A DNA stretch of 64,000 nucleotides from Archivesica marissinica (Eukaryota; Mollusca; Bivalvia; Venerida; Vesicomyidae): positions 51,752,233 to 51,816,232 of the forward strand of contig CM026403.1 of assembly GCA_014843695.1 (NCBI GenBank), read 5' to 3'. The notes beneath the pieces were generated by a model. That model had not been told where the DNA came from. It saw only the letters and a program-made list of their open reading frames with translations, and ran no database searches. Shown here piece after piece: positions 54,172-64,000 of the stretch. The translations under genes and the position numbers were made by a program. The stretch's first letter is position 1. The number at the start of each line of letters is the position of its first letter.

Positions 54172-54762
54172 GATACATGTGCTCACTGTGTAAGCTCTGT
54201 TTGTAAACTATTGTAATGAGCCAACATAATTATATAAGATCTATGTGCTCACTGTGTAAGCTCTGTTTGTAAACTCTTGTAATGAGCCAACATAATTATA
54301 TAAGATCTATGTGCTCAATGTGTAAGCTCTGTTTGTAAACTCTTGTAATGAGCCAACATAATTATAGAAGATCTATGTGCTCAATGTGTAGGCTCTGTTT
54401 GTAAACTCTTGTAATGAGCCAACATAATTATATAAGATCTATGTGCTCACTGTGTAAGCTCTGTTTGTAAACTATTGTAATGAGCCAACATAAGTATAGA
54501 AGATATATGTGCTCAATGTGTAAGCTCTGTTTGTAAACTCTTGTAATGAGCCAACATAATTATATAAGATCTATGTGCTCACTGTGTAAGCTCTGTTTGT
54601 AAACTCTTGTAATGAGCCAACATAATTATATAAGATATATGTGCTCACTGTGTAAGCTCTGTTTGTAAACTATTGTAATGAGCCAACATAATTATATAAG
54701 ATCTATGTGCTCACTGTGTAGGCTCTGTTTGTAAACTATTGTAATGAGCCAACATAATTAAT
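54172..54762 (+). repeat. 66-bp minisatellite, about 9 units
   Basis: Units contain GTGTAAGCTCTGTTTGTAAA and GTAATGAGCCAACATAATTA. Alternating CACTGTG/CAATGTG and CTCTTG/CTATTG variants show mosaic sharing between units. Confidence 0.93.
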
Positions 54763-54982
54763 TACGTAAATTGTTTCCTAAAACACGACACGTGTCATAC
54801 AACGTATATTAATGTAATCAAAACTTATATACAGTACACACCCGTACCAATGGGCCTTAAATCACCAATTTGCTAAATTTAAATCATAATATCACATACG
54901 TGTTAATCTTGATATGCACTTTAAGCGTAAATGACGGTCATTGTAACAGCATCCGTGGCAGATTGCCTAACAGAGAATTCCG

Positions 54983-55036
54983 TGATGATGATTGAGCTTA
55001 ATAGCCCTCATCTCTGGCGAACCATTATGGGCGAGC
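54983..55036 (-). repeat. Repeat G, third copy (degraded)
   Basis: Complement of GCTCGCCCATAATGGTTCGC and AAGCTCAATCATCAT; the right stem arm is mutated. Confidence 0.55.
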
Positions 55037-55130
55037 GAGAATTCCGTGAAGAAAGTAACTTCTTTTATAGGGAATTCGAAAGTATCATAAATCCTTTTAG
55101 GCGATGCTTGAATTATTTTCCGGTTTCTTA

Positions 55131-55362
55131 GTTTATACAAATTTATTTTAGCTCGATTGCGAAACAAGTTCTTATAACTTATATTAATCACTCTCGAGAC
55201 CTCATTCCTGATGGAATCCATCGCCACGAGGGAGAGAGAAGAGGCATGTGGAATTGAAATGCCTTGCCTAAGGACACAATCGTAACGGCTCAAGCGGGGC
55301 TCGAACTCGTGGCCTTTCGCACCTGAAGCGAACGCGCTACCGCTGAGCTATCACGACTTCCA
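55131..55362 (-). mobile_element. SINE family B, full-length with 11-bp target duplication
   Basis: Flanks CCGGTTTCTTA (55120-55130) and CCGATTTCTTA (55363-55373), one mismatch. Confidence 0.9.
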
Positions 55363-55556
55363 CCGATTTCTTAATCTGAAGCACAGCATATACGTGACCT
55401 CCTTTAGTTTCACAAGTTCTTTAGTAATATGTACAGGCCCGTAGAGACACTGAGGCAATGAGGCACTCACCTCGGTTAGAATTAGGCAAGTATTGAAAAC
55501 AAGCATAGGAAAATCTGCGATATAACTGCCACAAGAATGCACCATTGGTACGCACT

Positions 55557-55805
55557 GAGTTTATTTATCGTCGCTACCGGTTGCCCATATGAGCGACGCC
55601 TCCTGAAGAGATTAGTTATTTTAGATTTTTGGAGGATAATGCATGATACAAACAGAGACCAATTCCAGAATCTCCCCTGGTTCTTTTACGTGCACGGTGT
55701 AAAACACCGACACGAGACCTCGGTTTAACGTCCCATCTGAAGGACTGTTAATTTTATTAGGGTCAGCCGGGGGATCGAACCTGCGATCCCTGGATTACCA
55801 GTCCA
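55557..55805 (-). mobile_element. SINE family A, head-truncated
   Basis: Hairpin tail, body and B box (complement GGATCGAACC) present. It is lost within the anticodon-like part of the head at GATTACCAGTCCA. Confidence 0.84.
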
Positions 55806-56037
55806 ACTCAATCCTTCAGGGCACCTATGCACGGCGTATTTGTTATTCATTAATACACAAGAACTTGTTGAATATCTTATTTTGATATAGTACATCGTTG
55901 AATAAAAACACTTATTTGGCTTAATCAAAAATGGTAATAGAAACTATTTTTCTGGTTAGGTGTCTAGATTTTTCAAATTCGGATAGCTACTTTAATTGCT
56001 CATACACCGTATCTGTTTCGGTGGAAATATTCTCCCA

Positions 56038-56431
56038 ATGATTTGCTTGTTTATATTGGTCTGCTGGACCAGTCAAGTGACAGTTGCATCAGGCTACCGA
56101 TACACGCAACATAATGCTATTGGACCATGCTTCCGTTCGATCCCCCGTCTGACCCTAATAAAATTAACAGTCTTTCAGATGGGAATATAAAACCGAGGTC
56201 TCGTGTCGGTGCTGTACATCGTGCACGTAAAAGAACCAGGGGAGACTCTGGAGTGGATCTCTGTCTGTATCATTGCACTATCCTCCAAACATCTAAAATG
56301 ACTATTCTCTTCAGGAGGCGTCGCTCATATCGGTAACCGGTAGCGACGATAAATAAACGTAAAACACACACTAACCATGCTTCAGCTCTGTCAGAGAAAT
56401 TAGCCTAGAAATATATAAAGATTTTAAATAA
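56038..56431 (+). pseudogene. Small signal-peptide-like ORF split by a SINE A
   Basis: ATG 56038 opens a frame beginning MICLFILVCWTSQVTVASG, a credible signal peptide with a hydrophobic core and a small-residue cleavage region near residue 19. After codon 32 a SINE A is inserted and supplies a stop at 56188-56190. Beyond the SINE, past the duplicated 10-bp target, the same frame continues 15 codons to a TAA ending at 56431. The pre-insertion product would have been about 47 aa, so it could be a first exon or a tiny secreted peptide. No family recognised, and chance is possible. Confidence 0.35.
56134..56373 (+). mobile_element. SINE family A, 5'-truncated, with 10-bp target duplication
   Basis: Starts in the B box (CGTTCGATCCCC), with body and hairpin intact. 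Flanked by ACCATGCTTC at 56124-56133 and 56374-56383. Confidence 0.9.
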
Positions 56432-57021
56432 GGATGTAAATGGACAAATACGCAGAGCATAGGAATACGCTGAGCATAGGTTCCACAACTCTACTAAGAA
56501 GTATATTATAGGAAAGAGGTAACCATATAAGTTGCTTTCTCCTCAATCCTACATGTATGTACATATTATGTATACTAGACTATGTATATTCAAAGAAATA
56601 AATATTGTTTAAACTAAAACTAAGAAGCATATTAGCAAGTATGCCAGTAGATACTTTGCACGTATATAGGTTCTTACACTCGTGGTGATGTCATACTATA
56701 TTTTGGTATTTTTGCTATTAAACGAACCTAATTTTAATAGCTTAATAGCAACAATCCAAAACGAGTTTCATAAGATATGGTATGAAATCACCACGAGTGC
56801 AAGATCCTTGTTATCACATTACAACAGTAACCACAACCATAAATGTGAAGGAAATACATTTCTGTTTGCCAGAACATATATTGATGAGCCTTATTACATC
56901 CATGTGTATCGGTACGCTGTAATAAATAGTCCATGGTAATCAAACAACTTCACGCAAATAATCGACAAAATATTTTAATCACTATCAAACGCTAGTGCAT
57001 ATTAGTTCTTAGTTTAAACAG
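56432..57021. other. Intergenic, possible LINE 3' tail
   Basis: GAAATAAATATTGTTTAAAC near 56595 could be a LINE 3' end. Otherwise nothing is recognised. Confidence 0.45.
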
Positions 57022-57650
57022 TATGTATTTGTTCTGTTACATATATATATATACATATACAACTATTATATTAGAACATTATTTATTTGTTCTGTTACAT
57101 ATATATATATACATATACAACTATTATATTAGAACATTATTTATTTGTTCTGTTACATATATATATATACATATACAACTATTATATTAGAACATTATTT
57201 ATTTGTTCTGTTACATATATATATATACATATACAACTATTATATTAGAACATTATTTATTTGTTCTGTTACATATATATATATACATATACAACTATTA
57301 TATTAGAACATTATTTATTTGTTCTGTTACATATATATATATACATATACAACTATTATATTAGAACATTATTTATTTGTTCTGTTACATATATATATAT
57401 ACATATACAACTATTATATTAGAACATTATTTATTTGTTCTGTTACATATATATATATACATATACAACTATTATATTAGAACATTATTTATTTGTTCTG
57501 TTACATATATATATATATATATATAATATAATATAATATATATTATATATATATATATATAATATATATATATATATATACATATACAACTATTATATTA
57601 GAACTTATTTATTGTTCTGTTACATATAATATATATATATATATATAAAT

Positions 57651-57700
<50 letters not shown>

Positions 57701-58465
57701 CAACTATTATATTAGAACATTATTTATTTGTTCTGTTACATATATATATACATATACAACTATTATATTAGAACATTATTTATTTGTTCTGTTACATATA
57801 TATATATACATATACAACTATTATATTAGAACATTATTTATTTGTTCTGTTACATATATATATACACATATACAACTATTATATTAGAACATTATTTATT
57901 TGTTCTGTTACATATATATATACACATATACAACTATTATATTAGAACATTATTTATTTGTTCTGTTACATATATATATACACATATACAACTATTATAT
58001 TAGAACATTATTTATTTGTTCTGTTACATATATATATACACATATACAACTATTATATTAGAACATTATTTATTTGTTCTGTTACATATATATATACACA
58101 TATACAACTATTATATTAGAACATTATTTATTTGTTCTGTTACATATATATATACACATATACAACTATTATATTAGAACATTATTTATTTGTTCTGTTA
58201 CATATATATATACACATATACAACTATTATATTAGAACATTATTTATTTGTTCTGTTACATATATATATACACATATACAACTATTATATTAGAACATTA
58301 TTTATTTGTTCTGTTACATATATATATACACATATACAACTATTATATTAGAACATTATGTATTTGTTCTGTTACATATATATATACACATATACAACTA
58401 TTATATTAGAACATTATGTATTTGTTCTGTTACATATATATATATACATATACAACTATTATAAA
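57022..58465 (+). repeat. 58-bp AT-rich minisatellite, about 24 units
   Basis: Unit AACATTATTTATTTGTTCTG then TTAC(AT)n and CATATACAACTATTATATTA. The left block carries TATATATACATATAC and the right block mostly TATATACACATATAC. They are separated by an AT expansion at 57508-57690. The array ends about 110 bp before the Tc1-like element. Confidence 0.93.
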
Positions 58466-58576
58466 TGATTGTAAGACAAATAGGATCTGTAAACAAGCTT
58501 AATACAAAGCTTATATAAATTTATTTCCATAGTAAACATAAATTCTAATTATCCGATTAAAGAAATTGTATATATA

Positions 58577-60079
58577 CTGAGTCAAAAAAGAAACGATACC
58601 AAACTAAAAATGACATAAAACGGATAAAACCATAGAAAGGTTTAATATATTATTACGCATCAGTACCGGGTATCTTATTGCAACGTCGGCCAACCATAAA
58701 TACAGGTAAATAAACACCCGATAATCCTGGAACGCCGAATTTCCGATTTGCACGTGCTCCTCAACAAAGACAACTTCCTACACATGTACAAATCGGAAAA
58801 CCGGTTTATTGTACTGGTATTGCATTAACATCGAGGAAATACACCTTACATACCCATTGTTACCTCTAATAAAATGCCTAGGCTAAACCGCAATCAGAGA
58901 ATGCGTGCCATTGGCATGATTGACGGCGGTTTACGTCAGCGTGACGTCGCAAATCGACTCGGGGTTACGCGGATCACGATAACACGTCTACTTCGACGTT
59001 ATCGAACACATGGATCGGTGGACGACCGTCCAAGATCTGGTCGACCACGTGTGACGACGCGTGAACAGGACCGTCACATTCGGACGTCACATTTACGTGA
59101 CCGGTTCCTACCTGCTACGCACACAGCTGCCGTTACTCCTGGGATGACCAACAATCGTATCAGTGCACAAACAGTCAGGAACCGGCTCGGTGAACGTGGC
59201 ATTCGTGCCTATCGGCCATACATTGGACCCATCCTGACACGACGTCACCGTGACGTACGGCGGGAATGGACGACGGAACGTGCTCTCTGGACTCGGTTAC
59301 AGTGGAATTCGGTGATGTTTAGCGATGAATCGCGGTTCTGTTTGCGTCGAGCGGATGGCAGAGAGCGTGTATATCGCAGACGCGGTGAACGTTACGCCGA
59401 CGCATGTGTACGTCAGGTCGATCTGTTCGGGGGCGGAAGCGTTATGGCGTGGGGCGGTATCACCTTCGTCAGTCGCACTGAACTGTTAGTGGTGGACGGG
59501 AACCTAAACGCCCAGCGGTACTGTGATGAGATCCTTGCGCCAGTTGTTGTGCCGTTCTTTAACGCCAACAGAAACGTCACAATGTTCCAACAGGACAACG
59601 CCAGGTGTCATACTGCTCGGATTTCCACCACATTATTGGAGCAGAACAATATTGAAACCCTGCCGTGGCCTGCTGTGTCACCAGACTTGTCACCCATAGA
59701 ACATTTGTGGGATACGTTAGACCGCCGCGTCAGACGACGTCAGCCGGTAACGTTAAACCAACTGAGGGATGTTTTGCGTCAGGAGTGGACAAATATTGAC
59801 CAGCAAGAGATTCAGACACTCTTCCGTTCGATGCGACGGCGGTGCATTGCAGTGAGAGACGCAAATGGTGCCCATACTCGGTATTGACGTCTGTGTGAAA
59901 ACTCCATTAGACCCCTGTCCGATGAATTACGTCATCACGCAGCAGACAGTTTCGGAGGCTCAGTATGCTTTATGTGGGACATGTTGGACTTTCATCTTAT
60001 GAATTTTCAAAGAATTGTCTTAATAAATGTTGAAATTATAGACACATAAACACTAGGTATCGTTTCTTTTTTGACTCAG
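58577..60079 (+). mobile_element. Tc1-like (DD34E) DNA transposon, apparently intact
   Basis: 1503 bp with perfect 24-bp terminal inverted repeats starting CTGAGTCAAAAAAGAAAC, flanked by TA on both sides (58575-58576, 60080-60081). It encodes one uninterrupted transposase. GC content is visibly higher than the surrounding AT-rich DNA. Identical TIRs, an intact ORF and the compositional contrast argue for recent arrival. Confidence 0.95.
58874..59887 (+). CDS. Tc1-like transposase (DD34E)
   Basis: A 337-aa protein that would bind the element's inverted repeats and catalyse cut-and-paste transposition into TA sites. The N-terminal paired-type DNA-binding region (about 1-110) has a first helix-turn-helix (LRQRDVANRLGVTRITITRL), the linker GRPRVTT (GRPR at 56-59) and a second HTH (ISAQTVRNRLGERGI). 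The catalytic domain shows D151 in FSDESRF, D241 in QQDNARCHTA and E276 in SPIEHLWD; 34 residues separate the last two, the DD34E spacing of Tc1. The GGGSVMAWGGI block is the usual glycine-rich box. Length matches the family, with no stop or frameshift. AATAAA near 60022 may serve polyadenylation. The start is the first ATG of the frame. Confidence 0.95.
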   Translation: MPRLNRNQRMRAIGMIDGGLRQRDVANRLGVTRITITRLLRRYRTHGSVDDRPRSGRPRVTTREQDRHIRTSHLRDRFLPATHTAAVTPGMTNNRISAQTVRNRLGERGIRAYRPYIGPILTRRHRDVRREWTTERALWTRLQWNSVMFSDESRFCLRRADGRERVYRRRGERYADACVRQVDLFGGGSVMAWGGITFVSRTELLVVDGNLNAQRYCDEILAPVVVPFFNANRNVTMFQQDNARCHTARISTTLLEQNNIETLPWPAVSPDLSPIEHLWDTLDRRVRRRQPVTLNQLRDVLRQEWTNIDQQEIQTLFRSMRRRCIAVRDANGAHTRY

Positions 60080-60279
60080 TATATTATGAAATGATCAAGT
60101 TATAAAAAAGTGTTTGTTTTAAACAAAAATATAGTCCATATTTCCCGATTGTAATTGAAAGTGCTGAAAAGTATTTGAAATGAAAACAAATACATAATAT
60201 ACATAGTTCGTAGTTCAATGAGTGAATGGCTTAGAAGCAACAATGAAAGAGGTGCACGTTTTGTTCATTATATTTGTTG

Positions 60280-60960
60280 CCGTAGATAAGATAGGCTATA
60301 GGTTGAATGGCATGGTAAGTTATCTAGGTAAGTTTGTCTGATGTTGAAATAGTTGCGAAAATATAATAAGCAATGGTTTGACGTTTCAATTTCTCCGCAT
60401 GCACAGTTCGGGTTGTTCACGGATTTACGGAAAAGGTAATTTAATGAGCTACAGCCACAGGAACACTTCTGCTGTGATCGTGAGAAAAAGTTGGTATCCC
60501 TGAAGAAGTAACTTCGTCGTGCTTAAAGACATGCTTAAAAAGTATACGTTCAAAAACCGTTTCCATGCAGTTTAGTAAAGACATAGGTCTGTAGTTCTCT
60601 GCCAGTGATGGGTCTCCATTTTTGAAGACAGCAATTTTCCATGATTCTGGCATGGTACACTGAGATAAACAACAATTAAAAAGATCGCACAGAGGAGTTG
60701 AAAGTTGGCGATGAGCCTCACGCAGTACTCTGTTGCTTATTCCATCGGGACCCGATTTCAAAATATCTTCTATTTCTGATGGAATTATAAAGATTGAACC
60801 TAAATTGCGCTGAGTGTTGTTTATATATAAGTTAGGTAATGCACTATTCTCTTCATTAATATGTGTTTGGTCTCTGAAATAATTATTTAATAAGTTTGAT
60901 TTTTCATTTGCACCAGTTAATTACCAGTTAGAGGATCACGCAAAGGAGGTATTGATTTCT
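60280..60960 (-). pseudogene. LINE RT fingers fused to ORF2 C-terminus
   Basis: Reads IPPLRDPLTGN, a gapped NLLNNYFRDQTHINEENS, EIEDILKSGPDGISNRVLRE, QCTMPESWKIAVFKNGD and NYRPMSLLNCMETVFERILF, the first conserved RT blocks. After about 60550 the palm is missing, and SLNYLFRKSVNNPNCACGEIE, the C-terminal zinc-type motif, follows. The GDPSLAENYRPMSLLN style fits the jockey/L2/CR1 group. Confidence 0.75.
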
Positions 60961-61057
60961 GAGAGTTAGGTGAAATGAAGTGTTTCAGGATTTTCCACCA
61001 GTCCTTTGAAGAAAGAGAGCTAGACTTTAGTTTTTTCAGATAAGGTTAGATAATAAT

Positions 61058-61414
61058 TTATTGTTTGTACTTAATTAGTGCTACCGTTGCATTTCTTATT
61101 TGTCTGAACTTGTTCCAATGATGCTGAGATTGTGTGTGTTTTGCTTTACGGTATGCTAGTTTCCGTTTTCGAATATTGAGTTTAATTATTCTATCAATCC
61201 ATGGTGGTTCGTGTGTATTTATTCGAATGTCATTGTTTGGAATGAATTGCTTTGAAATAGTTGTAATTGCTTTTGTTATATTTCGAACGTACACATCTAC
61301 ATTTTTTATATTTAAATTGAAGTGTTTGGTTATAATTATATCCGAAATCCCAGAATCAGAAACTAGACCAATTGATTCTTCAAGTAAAGAATGATAGATG
61401 GCATCCGAGAGCAT
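61058..61414 (-). pseudogene. LINE ORF2 linker between endonuclease and RT
   Basis: EPPWIDRIIKLNIRKRKLAY and HHWNKFRQIRNATVALI are the standard basic linker preceding RT in this LINE group. The endonuclease itself is not present upstream. Confidence 0.72.
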
Positions 61415-61430
61415 CCATGTTTAGCTGTGT

Positions 61431-61975
61431 AATCTAAAGTAGGAAATATTGTATTCAAAGTTTTCTAAAAATGAAAAATAACCCATTGTAGTTGTTGTAT
61501 TTGTTCAATGCCATATGGGAACACAAATATTAATAGGAGTGAAAAAATGCAAGTCAATAATCAAAAAGTAACGAATTTAAATTGTGGAACATCAACATAC
61601 AACCCAACTTAAATATATTAATAAAACCAATAGGTAATGAATACTAGAGACCGATTATCTAACTCTATCACATTTTCCAAATTAATTACAGGAACTGTTT
61701 ACGTTCGAACAATAACGACAACTTGGGACACGGGATATAGGCCCTACCGTAACTATTCATAACTAATTAGTAGGTGTCTTCATACGTCATTCTATATTTA
61801 ACAAGTTTACACGCCATGTGCTAACTAATATAATTATAATGATTGAAACTCCGTACGTACGCAGTATAGTCACTGTTATGGTGTATCAGCTTAATATGCA
61901 CACTTTTTAATAACTAAATACAGTATGTGCAATGAATGCGTACATGTTCAAGACAGTTTGGCAAACAAAGCATAT
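61431..61975. other. Intergenic, nothing recognised
   Basis: No supported feature. Confidence 0.55.
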
Positions 61976-62567
61976 ACGCTATCCATATACCTGCCGAAAA
62001 ATGCAGAAAATTGGGTAGCTACAGAGGCAGATGTAGTATCCAATCACAGCCTCACAATGCAGAACATTGGGTAGCTACAGAGGCAGATGTAGTATCCAAT
62101 CACAGCCTCACAATGCAGAACATTGGGTAGCTACATAGGCAGATGTAGTATCCAATCACAGCCTCACAATGCAGAACATTGGGTAGCTACAGAGGCAGAT
62201 GTAGTATCCAATCACAGCCTCACAATGCAGAACATTGGGTAGCTACCGAGGCAGATGTAGTATCCAATCACAGCCTCACAATGCAGAACATTGGGTAGCT
62301 ACAGAGGCAGATGTAGTATCCAATCACAGCCTCACAATGCAGAACATTGAGTAGCTACAGCGGCAGATGTAGTATCCAATCACAGCCTCACAATGCAGAA
62401 CATTGAGTAGCTACAGCGGCAGATGTAGTATCCAATCACAGCCTCACAATGCAGAACATTGAGTAGCTACAGAGGCAGATGTAGTATCCAATCACAGCCT
62501 CACAATGCAGAACATTGGGTAGCTACAGAGGCAGATGTAGTATCCAATCACAGCCTCACAATGACTA
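61976..62567 (+). repeat. 56-bp minisatellite, about 10 units
   Basis: Units of TCCAATCACAGCCTCACAAT followed by GCAGAACATTGGGTAGCTAC and AGAGGCAGATGTAGTA. Variants GGGTAG/GAGTAG and AGAGG/AGCGG cluster in adjacent units. The last unit runs into unique sequence at ACAATGACTAAG. Confidence 0.93.
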
Positions 62568-63134
62568 AGAGATCACCCCAGCCAATCCACGCAACAACTA
62601 ATCATGAGCTTGAAATACTCTTGTATAGTACCAATACACATTCAAAACAAGGCATGCAAACAATTCACACATAATACCGGCTATCAATGCTACCCAAAAA
62701 CAAGTTATAGTAGTATTACATGTATGTAGAAGTACTACAGTTTGTTAATGTAGATGTTGCTTAAAGCATATATAAATATATATATATTTATATACATGTA
62801 TAGGTATACACATATATACATACATACATACATACCTACATACGTACATACATACATACATACATAATTATACACATATAGTACATTATAATAACTTTCT
62901 TATGAAAGCAAACTAGCTAACGGTAGTAAAAGTGCATACACTTTTATATATGAGTTTACGAATGACCGAGCAGTATACATTTACAATGAACTGGACAATA
63001 GATACAGCATGAATTCACAGTGTCTGTCATTATATGATCATAACGGTTACGTAGATTAACAATTGATTAAGGCGTGGAGTATATCGCTCAACAAAAGTAA
63101 ATAATCAGTTTGTAAGTTCATTAGTGTGTTCTAA
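62568..63134. other. Intergenic with TACA/TATA microsatellite
   Basis: 62768-62870 is (TATA)n/(TACA)n. Otherwise nothing is recognised. Confidence 0.6.
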
Positions 63135-64000
63135 GCGTAGCCTGTTACCGGACTGCGTGGACCGCTATGGACTGCTGGTAATTTACGTGGTACAACGACT
63201 GATAGGTCTTCTTCCGAAGTTATTCTGTGAATATGTTTGTACCTATTGTCCTTGACGATTATATTCCCATCAAACGACCACGCACTGTCTAGATTCCCTG
63301 CTTTAACTTGCTCCCGAGCCAGGTAATGAAGCTTGGATCGCTCCCTTGTAAGATCCTCATTCAGCTATATCCCTTTGTATCCTTTCTCCTTGGCCAAAAG
63401 ACGCGATTTGTACAGTAGATTACGAGAACGGTACGAAGTCAACTTAACAATAATATATCTGGGTTTGTTTGTTTTCCTTTTACCAAGTCGATGCGAGCGA
63501 TCAATATCAGTGAGTACAATGTTGGACCCGAGCTTTTTGGCCATTTCAATCACGTAACTATCTGTATTTTCAGTAGACGAATAAGCAACCTCCCTGACAC
63601 CAGAAATGCGTAGATTGTTGCGTCTACTATATTGTTCAACTTTATCAAAATTCAGTTTTAACGATTTTATTTCTAACTTTAAATTTATATTTTCTGCTTG
63701 TAATTCGTTTAACTGTGTCTGTATACCAGCTGTAACACCCTCGATCACACGCTGTGATAGCACTTCAAACTTTGCATCAATATAACTAATGGCGTCCTCT
63801 TCAACATCCTGTTTTAACACACTTGTCAAATCCTCAATTAAATATGCCTTTAACGTGGCTGCCGGCATTTGCTTGTCCTGCTCTGACATTTTTGTGATTG
63901 GTTGATCAGTCATGATTGTTTCAATTTGAATGTCCTGCTCTGACATTGTTATGGATGGTTGATCAGTCATGATTGTTTCAATTTACTTGTCCTGCTCTGA
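63135..64000 (-). pseudogene. Solo LINE ORF1, one nonsense codon, runs off the window
   Basis: Minus-strand frame with an acidic N-terminus in which MTDQPSITMSEQDIQIETI is repeated, an alpha-helical coiled coil (about 63730-63620), then an RRM-like core: RRNNLRISGVREV, SYVIEMAKKLG, DIDRSHRLGKRKTNKPRYII and LLYKSRLLAKEKGYKGI. A TAG at about 63363-63365 interrupts the frame. It then continues LNEDLTRERSKLHYLAREQV and SAWSFDGNIIVKDNRYKH to a stop near 63138, the usual C-terminal domain of such ORF1 proteins. No ORF2 follows. The 5' end lies outside the window. Confidence 0.82.

Larger units (their letters stand above)
60280..61430 (-). mobile_element. Internally deleted LINE, fourth family
   Basis: Order on the minus strand: endonuclease-RT linker (61414-61058), RT fingers (60960-60560), then a jump to the C-terminal zinc region (60440-60280). 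The catalytic YADD part is absent. Ends are not clearly defined. Confidence 0.75.

Noticed and set aside
53020..54762. CRISPR-like regular repeats
   Set aside because: Head-to-tail minisatellites without unique spacers, in a eukaryotic sequence.

Overview
The window reads as nuclear DNA of a metazoan, most likely a mollusc and plausibly a bivalve. It is AT-rich with low gene density. It is packed with tRNA-headed SINEs, 5'-truncated non-LTR retrotransposons (LINEs), DNA transposons and long minisatellites. Nothing looks prokaryotic or viral. The species is not identifiable from sequence alone, and the mollusc call rests on the style of the SINE, LINE and GPCR families, so it is inference.

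Host genes: I support only two confident protein-coding genes. They are a pair of same-strand paralogous class A GPCRs (5010-6116 and 46648-47754), each 368 aa with an uninterrupted coding exon and a splice-acceptor-like site just upstream of the ATG. Weak host or exon-like pieces are an unrecognised ORF (25136-25342), a pipsqueak-type HTH fragment (42895-43065), a cysteine-rich ORF (39858-40118) and a small signal-peptide-like ORF split by a SINE (56038-56431).

LINEs: a near full-length but broken element (15005-19810) carries ORF1, endonuclease and reverse transcriptase. Its relatives are a 3' end at 1418-2421 and an internally deleted copy at 43900-44990. A second family gives 31672-33472 (nested in an older antisense LINE) and a relic at 7850-9912. 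A third family gives 20446-21600, 27281-27436, 28282-28975 and 38018-39790. Others lie at 14545-15004, 60280-61430 and 63135-64000.

DNA transposons: an intact-looking Tc1-like DD34E element with 24-bp perfect terminal inverted repeats (58577-60079); a 1.36-kb hAT-type element with 8-bp target duplication and a BED-finger relic (8463-9823); and three copies of a TTAA-flanked MITE (12093-12583, 13252-13831, 22429-22955).

SINEs are labelled here by my own letters A-I. A, B and C are abundant and many copies show target-site duplications. B and C share the same 3' tail. A and the short repeat G share a 3' hairpin whose stem covaries. Tandem arrays with periods of 23, 24, 52, 56, 58, 62, 66, about 70 and 132 bp, plus a CTCA-rich tract, fill much of the rest. 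At least two of these arrays arose inside transposable elements. Together the window records layered insertions (SINE in SINE, SINE in LINE, LINE in LINE, hAT in LINE) around a small GPCR family.
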